5,793 nt of DNA, taken from assembly GCA_913055965.1 (NCBI GenBank), contig CAJXKX010000154.1, positions 1 through 5,793 of the forward strand. The letters are read 5' to 3'. Under the pieces are notes generated by a model, which was not told where the DNA came from, did not search any database, and saw only the letters and a list, made by a program, of their open reading frames with translations. Both the position numbers and the translations under genes were made by a program. The DNA is from an uncultured Roseovarius sp. (GTDB lineage Bacteria; Pseudomonadota; Alphaproteobacteria; Rhodobacterales; Rhodobacteraceae). Below are positions 1 through 4,720 of the stretch, piece by piece. Position 1 is the first letter of the stretch. Every line of letters begins with the position of its first letter.

Positions 1-1539
1 CGCCTCTGCGAGCCGCTCGTCCGACGCCAGCCGGTGCGCCTGCACCGCCAGCGTCTGGAAGTTGAACGGGTGCAGGATCAGCGTCGCGGGCAGTTCCTTC
101 ATCACGTCCACGAACACGATCAGCAGCGCCGTCAGCACCGAGGTCCGCGCCACCGGCAGGTGGACCCGCCGCAGGATGCCCGGCCCCGGCTGCCCCAGCG
201 ACCGCCCGATCGCGTCGAGGTTATGCGGCACGGTGGCCATGCCGCTGTCATAGGCGTTGAGCGCGGCGGCCATGAAGCGCACCACATAGGCCATCACCAT
301 CAGCCAGATCGACCCTGTGATCAGAAGGCCGGTGCGGATGCCGAAATACTCGCGCATCACCGCGTCGAGCGCGTTGTCGAACGCCGCCATCGGCACCATC
401 AGCCCCACCGCGATCACGCCGCCCGGCACCGCGTAGCCCAGCCCCGCGCCCACCACCAGCGCGCGCGAGCCGCGCCCCGGACGCGTGCGCGCGCGGAACC
501 CCACCAGCACCGCGCCCAGCACCGTCAGCACTGAGGCGACCGAGGCCAGCACCAGCGAATTCGACATGAAGCCCAGGTAGCGCGACGCGAAAAGGTCCTG
601 CCCCGAGCCCACCGCCATCACCCCCAGCATCACCACCGGCAGCACGAATCCCAGCAGCACCGGCAGGAAACAGAAGGCGAACGCCCCCGCCGCCGCCGCG
701 CCCCGCAGGCGCGGGCGCTCCATCGTCTCGAACCGGCCGCCGCGCCCGGCGGTCTGCGCGCGGCCCCGGCTCGACCGCTCCAGCCCCGCGAGCAGCAGCG
801 CGAAGGCCAGCAGGCACAGCGCCAGCTGCGCCGCCGCCGCCCGGTCGCCGAGGCTGAACCACGCCTGGTAGATGCCGGTGGCGAAGGTCTGCACGTTGAA
901 GAACGCCACAGTGCCGAAATCCGCGATCGTCTCCATGATCGCCAGAAGCACGCCGCCGGCGATGGCCGGCCGCGCCATCGGCAGCGCCACCCGCCAGAAC
1001 GCCCGCGCGGGCGAGCGCCCCAGCGTGCGCGCCACGAGAAAGGCATTCGCCGATTGCTGCCGGAACGAGGCCCGCGCCAGCAGGTAGACATAAGGATAGA
1101 GCACGATGGTCAGCATCAGCGCCGCGCCGCCGAGGCTGCGGATCTCGGGAAACCAGTAGTCGCGCGGCCCCCAGCCCATCACCGCCCTGAGCGCTGTCTG
1201 CACCGGGCCGGGATGATCCAGCATGTGGGTATAGGCATAGGCCATGACATAGGCCGGAAACGCGAGCGGCAGCGCCAGCGTCACCTCGAGGATGCGCACG
1301 CCCGGAAACCGGTAGACCGTCACCAGCCACGCCGCTCCCGCGCCGATCACGCCGGTGCCCACCGCCACGATCGCCACCAGCTTGAGCGTGTTGGCCGTGT
1401 AGCGCGGCAGCACCGACGACAGCACCTCGCGCCATGTCTCCAGATCGCCCGCGAAGGCCGCCAGCGCCGCCGCCACGATGGGCGCGAGGCACAGGATCAC
1501 CACGATCCATGCGAGGCGGTGCAGGAAAGACTCGCTCAT
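1..1539 (-). CDS. FbpB-like Fe(III)-type ABC transporter permease, C-terminus cut off by the window edge
   Basis: This reading frame stays open from an ATG at 1537-1539 to the left edge: 513 codons with no stop, so the C-terminus is missing. The protein is very hydrophobic, with a first membrane segment at about residues 10-31. It is built as two fused permease halves, each with the cytoplasmic EAA-type loop that contacts the ATPase: about residues 164-191 (with LGRSPARAFWRVALPMARP) and 440-468 (with GRSLGQPGPGILRRVHLPVA). The phrases LYPYVYLLARASF (about 147-159) and MKELPATLILHPFNFQTLA (about 480-498) are typical of the FbpB/SfuB/AfuB family, which imports ferric iron from the periplasm. 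The family usually runs to slightly over 500 residues, so little is lost. An in-frame TAA at 1561-1563 (minus strand) limits upstream extension. The ribosome-binding site is weak (GGAG, 13 nt from the ATG). The gene lies 80 bp downstream of the Lrp-type regulator on the same strand. Thiamine (ThiP-like) or another substrate cannot be excluded without the binding protein. Confidence 0.9.
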   Translation of the reverse strand, partial: MSESFLHRLAWIVVILCLAPIVAAALAAFAGDLETWREVLSSVLPRYTANTLKLVAIVAVGTGVIGAGAAWLVTVYRFPGVRILEVTLALPLAFPAYVMAYAYTHMLDHPGPVQTALRAVMGWGPRDYWFPEIRSLGGAALMLTIVLYPYVYLLARASFRQQSANAFLVARTLGRSPARAFWRVALPMARPAIAGGVLLAIMETIADFGTVAFFNVQTFATGIYQAWFSLGDRAAAAQLALCLLAFALLLAGLERSSRGRAQTAGRGGRFETMERPRLRGAAAAGAFAFCFLPVLLGFVLPVVMLGVMAVGSGQDLFASRYLGFMSNSLVLASVASVLTVLGAVLVGFRARTRPGRGSRALVVGAGLGYAVPGGVIAVGLMVPMAAFDNALDAVMREYFGIRTGLLITGSIWLMVMAYVVRFMAAALNAYDSGMATVPHNLDAIGRSLGQPGPGILRRVHLPVARTSVLTALLIVFVDVMKELPATLILHPFNFQTLAVQAHRLASDERLAEA

Positions 1540-1580
1540 CTCGGGGGACGGGCTCCGGGGTTAATCCGACGAATTCGATC

Positions 1581-1607
1581 AGTATTCGCCCCGCCCGGCG
1601 CGGTCAA
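1581..1607 (-). promoter_or_regulatory. Weak candidate promoter for the FbpB-like permease
   Basis: Read on the minus strand, TTGACC (1602-1607) is followed after 15 bp by AATACT (1581-1586), which resembles sigma-70 -35 and -10 boxes with a short spacer. It lies in the 80-bp gap between the regulator and the permease, so the permease may have its own promoter. No Fur, Irr or RirA-type site was recognised near it. The match is modest, and co-transcription with the regulator remains possible because no terminator is visible in the gap. Confidence 0.22.
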
Positions 1608-1619
1608 CCCGCGCGCGGC

Positions 1620-2084
1620 TCAGCCGCTGACCGGCAGCGCCGTGGTCGAGAACACCGTGCGCAGCGCGAAACTCGACTGCATCTTGGCCACGCCCGGCAG
1701 CCGCGCGAGATATTGGCGGTGGATGCGGGCGAAATCCTCGGTATCCTCGGCCACCACCTTGAGCACGTAATCCGCCGCCCCCGCCGTCAGGTGGCATTCC
1801 AGCACGTCGGGCACCCGCGCCACCGCCTTCTCGAACGCGTCGAGCACCTCGTCGGCCTGAGTGGTCAGCGTGATCTCGACGAAGATGACGGCGGGCACGC
1901 CCATTTTCCGCGCGTCGAGCAGGGCGACATAGCCCTTGATATAGCCCTCCGCCTCCAGCCGCTGCACCCGCCGGTGACAGGCCGAGGCCGACAGGTTCAC
2001 CGCTTCGGCGAGGTCGGCATTCGAGATGCGCCCGCGTTTCTGCAACACGCGCAACAGCCGCCGGTCCGTGTCGTCCAGTGCCAT
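1620..2084 (-). CDS. aldR: Lrp/AsnC-family transcriptional regulator, probably AldR-type
   Basis: A complete protein of 154 residues, the usual Lrp/AsnC length. It opens with the family signature LDDTDRRLLRVLQKRGRIS. A winged helix-turn-helix follows at about residues 21-43 (NADLAEAVNLSASACHRRV), then QRLEAEGYIKGY. The C-terminal ligand-binding (RAM) domain runs from about residue 63 to 145 and keeps the GAADY motif at 102-106, the G-x-x-D-Y element around the amino-acid pocket of this family. The ATG at 2082-2084 has a strong Shine-Dalgarno run (GGGGGAGGG, 2095-2103 on the plus strand), 10 nt upstream. The gene is divergent from alanine dehydrogenase, the classic arrangement of AldR-type regulators that respond to alanine or related amino acids and control ald. 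Family membership is clear; the alanine-specific role and the symbol are inferred from synteny. Confidence 0.93.
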   Translation of the reverse strand: MALDDTDRRLLRVLQKRGRISNADLAEAVNLSASACHRRVQRLEAEGYIKGYVALLDARKMGVPAVIFVEITLTTQADEVLDAFEKAVARVPDVLECHLTAGAADYVLKVVAEDTEDFARIHRQYLARLPGVAKMQSSFALRTVFSTTALPVSG

Positions 2085-2222
2085 CGCCGCAAGGCCCTCC
2101 CCCGAAATGCGATGATTTTCGAAATATATTCACAATATCCGCGTTCAGGCGAGCGAATTTTCAACCGCCTTGCTTGCGATCCGCGCCACACTCGCGCCCG
2201 AACCTCAGGAGGAGACCCCAAG
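2085..2222. promoter_or_regulatory. Divergent regulator/ald control region with AT-rich core
   Basis: This 138-bp spacer separates two divergent start codons and must hold both promoters. Its core (about 2105-2165) is strikingly AT-rich against the surrounding DNA, as expected of Lrp-family operators. It contains the palindromes TTTCGAAA (2117-2124) and AATATATT (2123-2130), and ATTTTC occurs at 2115-2120 and again at 2157-2162, 42 bp apart, close to four helical turns. A weak candidate promoter for the regulator reads TTGAAA (2159-2164, minus strand) and GATATT with a 19-bp spacer. I could not fix a convincing ald promoter. Presence of operators is inferred, not shown. Confidence 0.5.
2207..2214 (+). 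promoter_or_regulatory. Strong Shine-Dalgarno sequence of ald
   Basis: AGGAGGAG ends 8 nt before the ATG at 2223. It is a near-perfect ribosome-binding site and decides the ald start against a longer frame that stays open far upstream (from about 1434) and overlaps the regulator gene. Confidence 0.85.
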
Positions 2223-3335
2223 ATGAAGATCGGCTGCCCAACCGAAATCAAGCCGCAGGAATTCCGCGTCGGCCTGACCCCCATCGCCGCGCGCGAGGCC
2301 GTGTCCCACGGGCACGAGGTGATCGTGCAATCGGGCGCCGGGCTCGGCGCGGGCTTCGACGATGCCGCCTACGAGGCCGCGGGCGCGCGCATCATCGCCA
2401 CCGCCGAAGAGGTGTTCGCCGAGGCCGAGATGATCGTCAAGGTCAAGGAGCCGCAGGCGGTCGAGCGCAAGATGCTGCGCGAGGGGCAGCTTCTCTTCAC
2501 CTATCTCCACCTCGCCCCCGACGAGCCGCAGACCCGCGACCTGCTCGCCTCGGGCTGCACGGCGATCGCCTATGAGACGGTGACGGACCGCTCGGGCGGG
2601 CTGCCGCTTCTGGCACCGATGTCCGAGGTGGCGGGCCGTCTCGCGCCGCAGATGGGCGCGTGGACCCTGCAAAAGGCCAATGGCGGGCGCGGCGTGCTGA
2701 TGGGCGGCGTGCCGGGTGTGGGCCCCGCCCGCGTGATCGTGATCGGCGGCGGCGTGGTGGGCACCCATGCCGCGCGCATCGCCGCCGGAATGGGCGCGGA
2801 CGTGACCGTGCTCGACCGCTCGCTGCCGCGCCTGCGCTATCTCGACGACGTGTTCGGCGGCACGTTCAAGACCGGCTATTCCTCCGCCGGGCTGCTCGAG
2901 GAATTGCTGCCGATGGCCGATATGGTGATCGGCGCGGTGCTGATCCCCGGTGCCGCAGCCCCCAAGCTGGTGCGCCGCGACCAGTTCCCGATGATGAAGC
3001 CCGGCGCGGTGCTGGTCGATGTGGCCATCGACCAGGGCGGCTGCTTCGAGACATCGCGCGCCACCACCCATGCCGACCCGGTCTACGAGGTGGACGGGAT
3101 CATGCATTACTGCGTGGCCAACATGCCCGGCGCGGTGGCCCGCACCTCGACGCTGGCGCTGGGCAACGCCACCATGCCCTTCATGCTGGCGCTTGCAGAC
3201 AAGGGCTGGCGGCGCGCCTGCGCCGAGGACCCGCACCTGCTGGCGGGCCTCAACGTGCATGCAGGCCAGCTTACCTACGCCGCCGTCGGCGAGGCGCTGG
3301 GCATCGAGACGGTTCACCCCGAGTCGCTGCTCTGA
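2223..3335 (+). CDS. ald: Alanine dehydrogenase (NAD-dependent, EC 1.4.1.1)
   Basis: A complete protein of 370 residues, essentially the family length. It catalyses the reversible oxidative deamination of L-alanine to pyruvate and ammonium with NAD, in the cytoplasm, usually as a hexamer. The N-terminus MKIGCPTEIKPQEFRVGLTP is the family signature. Residues known to be important in the mycobacterial enzyme are present: R15 and K75 (in VKVKEP) at the substrate site, catalytic H96 (in FTYLHLAP), and D269 in VDVAIDQGGCFE, equivalent to the catalytic Asp270. The NAD-binding Rossmann motif is GGGVVGTHAA at 175-184, with the acidic residue D198 that binds the adenosine ribose in VTVLDRS. APMSEVAGRLAPQ (131-143), MGGVPGV (160-166) and YCVANMPGAVARTST are also typical. 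The start has a near-perfect Shine-Dalgarno sequence, and a strong terminator follows the TGA, so the gene is probably monocistronic. The divergent Lrp-type gene is the likely regulator. No damage is seen. Confidence 0.98.
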   Translation: MKIGCPTEIKPQEFRVGLTPIAAREAVSHGHEVIVQSGAGLGAGFDDAAYEAAGARIIATAEEVFAEAEMIVKVKEPQAVERKMLREGQLLFTYLHLAPDEPQTRDLLASGCTAIAYETVTDRSGGLPLLAPMSEVAGRLAPQMGAWTLQKANGGRGVLMGGVPGVGPARVIVIGGGVVGTHAARIAAGMGADVTVLDRSLPRLRYLDDVFGGTFKTGYSSAGLLEELLPMADMVIGAVLIPGAAAPKLVRRDQFPMMKPGAVLVDVAIDQGGCFETSRATTHADPVYEVDGIMHYCVANMPGAVARTSTLALGNATMPFMLALADKGWRRACAEDPHLLAGLNVHAGQLTYAAVGEALGIETVHPESLL

Positions 3336-3341
3336 TCCATC

Positions 3342-3375
3342 CCCCGGCCCGCCATGTGCGGGCCGGGGTCGTTTT
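3342..3375 (+). terminator. Rho-independent terminator of ald
   Basis: A perfect 11-bp GC stem pairs CCCCGGCCCGC (3342-3352) with GCGGGCCGGGG (3358-3368) around a 5-nt loop (CATGT). TCGTTTT follows immediately (3369-3375), giving a short U-tract. It starts 6 bp after the ald stop codon. It should separate ald transcription from the downstream permease genes. Confidence 0.9.
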
Positions 3376-3410
3376 CAGGACATTCCTGCCGCAAATAGAA
3401 CTGGACCGAA

Positions 3411-3462
3411 ACGCCCCCCTCGCATAGCGTCGCAAGACAAAAATGCGCCGACAGGGGGGCGT
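3411..3462 (+). promoter_or_regulatory. Leader hairpin that can sequester the ribosome-binding site of the DppB-like gene
   Basis: ACGCCCCCCT (3411-3420) is the exact reverse complement of AGGGGGGCGT (3453-3462), a perfect 10-bp stem. Inside it CGCAT (3421-3425) pairs with ATGCG (3443-3447), leaving a 5-nt bulge (3448-3452) on the 3' side. The 3' arm contains the whole purine-rich Shine-Dalgarno run of the next gene and ends 3 nt before its ATG at 3466. There is no U-tract after it, so it is not a terminator. The pairing is read directly from the sequence; a role in translational control, or as a protein-binding DNA palindrome, is inferred. Confidence 0.55.
3453..3459 (+). promoter_or_regulatory. 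Ribosome-binding site of the DppB-like gene, located inside a hairpin arm
   Basis: AGGGGGG lies 6 nt before the ATG at 3466 and is the only purine-rich tract near that start. It therefore supports the start although the frame remains open much further upstream, through ald and its terminator. All seven bases can pair with the C-run at 3414-3420. Confidence 0.7.
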
Positions 3463-3465
3463 GAC

Positions 3466-4512
3466 ATGGCCAAGTTCATCCTGCGCCGCGTGGGCGTCAT
3501 GCTGCTCACGGCGCTCTGCCTGACCTTCATCGTCTTCTTCCTGACGAATCTCTATCCGAACCTGGAAAAGCTAGCCAAGACGCAGGGCAATTTCCGCATG
3601 ACGGACGAGGAGGTGGCGAGCTATCTGGGCCGCAACGGCTATCTGCAACCGCTGCCGGTGAAATACGGTCAATGGATGGGCGTGCTGCCCGGCTGGACCG
3701 CCGAGGCCGAGGACGGCACGATTCGCGGCCGCTGCATCGAGCCCGACAGCGACCCCGCCGAGGCGCCGCGTTTCTGCGGCATCCTGCAGGGCGACTGGGG
3801 CTATTCCACCGTGTTCCGCGACGAGGTGAGCGGGATCGTCGGCGACAAGCTGGCGCTGACCGGGCGGCTGATGCTGTGGGTGATGCTGCTGATGGTGCCC
3901 TCGGCGCTCATCCTGGGCGTGATGGCGGGGATGCGCGAGGGCTCGCGCACCGACCGCACGCTCTCGACCTTCGCGATCACCACCACGGCGACGCCCGAAT
4001 ACGTCTCGGGCGTGCTGTTCATCGCGGTCTTCGCCAGCACCGCCGTGGGGCTGAAATGGTTCAAGGGCACGGCGACGAGCGCGATGGAGAACCCGACATT
4101 CGAGAATTTCTTCCTGCCGGTGCTGACCATCGCCCTCTACGGCATGGGCTATATCGCGCGGATGACGCGGGCGAGCATGGCCGAGGTGATGACCGCCCAA
4201 TATATCCGCACCGCCCGGCTCAAGGGCGTGAGCTTTCCCAACATCGTGCTGAAACACGCGCTGCGAAATGCCCTGATCGCGCCCTTCACCGTCATCATGC
4301 TGCAATTCCCGTGGCTCTTGAACGGGGTGGTGATCGTCGAGACGCTGTTCAACTACAAGGGCTTCGGCTGGACGCTGGTGCAGGCCGCGAGCAACAACGA
4401 CATCGAACTCTTGCTCGCCGTCTCGGTGGTGTCGGTCATCGTCGTGCTGGTGACGCAACTGATTTCCGATATCGGTTACGTTTATCTCAACCCGAGGATC
4501 AGCGTGACATGA
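3466..4512 (+). CDS. DppB-like ABC transporter permease (peptide/nickel/opine importer type)
   Basis: A complete inner-membrane protein of 348 residues. The N-terminus MAKFILRRVGVMLLTALCL leads into the first membrane segment (about residues 9-29), as in DppB/OppB proteins, followed by a large periplasmic region to about residue 130. Within it YLQPLPVKYGQWM (59-71) and LQGDWGYS (107-114) match the family's 'PLPxQYxxWL...GDLGxS' pattern, but about 30 residues lie between them, including Cys90 and Cys104. More membrane segments follow from about 134. The ATPase-contact EAA loop is about residues 238-270 (with QYIRTARLKGVSFPNIVLKH and ALRNAL). The C-terminus is a typical hydrophobic segment ending in YLNPRISVT. 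In the family, DppB pairs with DppC to form the channel, driven by DppD/DppF-type ATPases and fed by a periplasmic binding protein. The partner permease starts 208 bp downstream on the same strand. Substrate is not determinable here. Confidence 0.93.
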   Translation: MAKFILRRVGVMLLTALCLTFIVFFLTNLYPNLEKLAKTQGNFRMTDEEVASYLGRNGYLQPLPVKYGQWMGVLPGWTAEAEDGTIRGRCIEPDSDPAEAPRFCGILQGDWGYSTVFRDEVSGIVGDKLALTGRLMLWVMLLMVPSALILGVMAGMREGSRTDRTLSTFAITTTATPEYVSGVLFIAVFASTAVGLKWFKGTATSAMENPTFENFFLPVLTIALYGMGYIARMTRASMAEVMTAQYIRTARLKGVSFPNIVLKHALRNALIAPFTVIMLQFPWLLNGVVIVETLFNYKGFGWTLVQAASNNDIELLLAVSVVSVIVVLVTQLISDIGYVYLNPRISVT

Positions 4513-4537
4513 GCGCCCGCATTGCCCCAAGGACCGC

Positions 4538-4566
4538 GTCATTGTCCGGCTCGACCGGACAATCTC
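4538..4566 (-). repeat. Palindromic repeat copy 1 (inverted relative to copies 2 and 3)
   Basis: Read on the minus strand this 29-bp unit has GAG, a stem arm ATTGTCCGG, loop TCGAG, the matching arm CCGGACAAT, then GAC. It aligns without gaps to the two downstream copies, which share the flanks GAG/GAC, the outer AT and the inner TCCGG/CCGGA or CCCGG/CCGGG part of the stem. The differing stem positions are changed on both arms, so the 9-bp pairing is preserved. Confidence 0.85.
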
Positions 4567-4589
4567 CCGTGCGGCTCTCGACCGGGTTG

Positions 4590-4618
4590 GAGATGCCCCG
4601 GTCAGGCCGGGGCATGAC
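4590..4618 (+). repeat. Palindromic repeat copy 2
   Basis: A 29-bp unit with flank GAG, stem arm ATGCCCCGG, loop TCAGG, arm CCGGGGCAT and flank GAC. It differs from copy 3 by one base pair of the stem only, changed on both arms. It resembles short dispersed palindromes common between genes in GC-rich alphaproteobacteria; that family assignment is from memory of such sequences. Confidence 0.88.
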
Positions 4619-4646
4619 AGCACGAAAGACGGTCGGGACGCGGCAA

Positions 4647-4675
4647 GAGATGCTCCGGTCAGGCCGGAGCATGAC
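4647..4675 (+). repeat. Palindromic repeat copy 3
   Basis: A 29-bp unit with flank GAG, stem arm ATGCTCCGG, loop TCAGG, arm CCGGAGCAT and flank GAC. It is nearly identical to copy 2 and in the same orientation, 28 bp after it. It lies 45 bp before the DppC-like start codon and does not overlap that gene's ribosome-binding site. Confidence 0.88.
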
Positions 4676-4720
4676 GGCCGCGCTGCGGTGCCGTCAGGGA
4701 ACAACCGCCGGGAGGCTGCC

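Larger units (their letters stand above)
4513..4720. other. Repeat-filled spacer between two permease genes
   Basis: The 208-bp gap between the DppB-like and DppC-like genes is unusually long for such a pair, where genes normally touch or overlap. It is largely occupied by three related palindromic repeats. A small open frame (4509-4733) starts at an ATGA overlapping the upstream stop codon and ends just inside the DppC-like gene in another frame. Its translation only reads through the repeats and is probably not a protein. No terminator with a U-tract is visible, so read-through between the permeases is likely. Confidence 0.7.

Noticed and set aside
248..1510. Long minus-strand open frame of 420 codons
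   Set aside because: It is a shifted frame of the FbpB-like permease: its translation is rich in G, R and A without membrane segments, while the frame starting at 1539 gives clear family motifs.
1434..2222. Plus-strand extension of the ald frame upstream of 2223
   Set aside because: It is antisense to the regulator and crosses the divergent promoter region. The strong Shine-Dalgarno sequence at 2207-2214 and the family N-terminus fix the start at 2223.
2205..3317. Minus-strand open frame of 370 codons opposite ald
   Set aside because: Antisense frame produced by GC-rich codon use; histidine- and arginine-rich translation with no family features.
3396..3430. Possible promoter (CTGGAC and CATAGC, 16 bp apart) before the DppB-like gene
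   Set aside because: Both boxes match the consensus poorly, and the proposed start would fall inside the hairpin's 5' side; not strong enough to annotate.
4538..4675. CRISPR array
   Set aside because: There are three repeats, but one is inverted, the intervals are 23 and 28 bp with no spacer character, and no cas gene is nearby; a palindromic repeat cluster fits better.
4590..4675. Intrinsic terminators between the permease genes
   Set aside because: The stems are strong, but neither is followed by a U-tract (both are followed by GAC and mixed sequence), so they are annotated as repeats.
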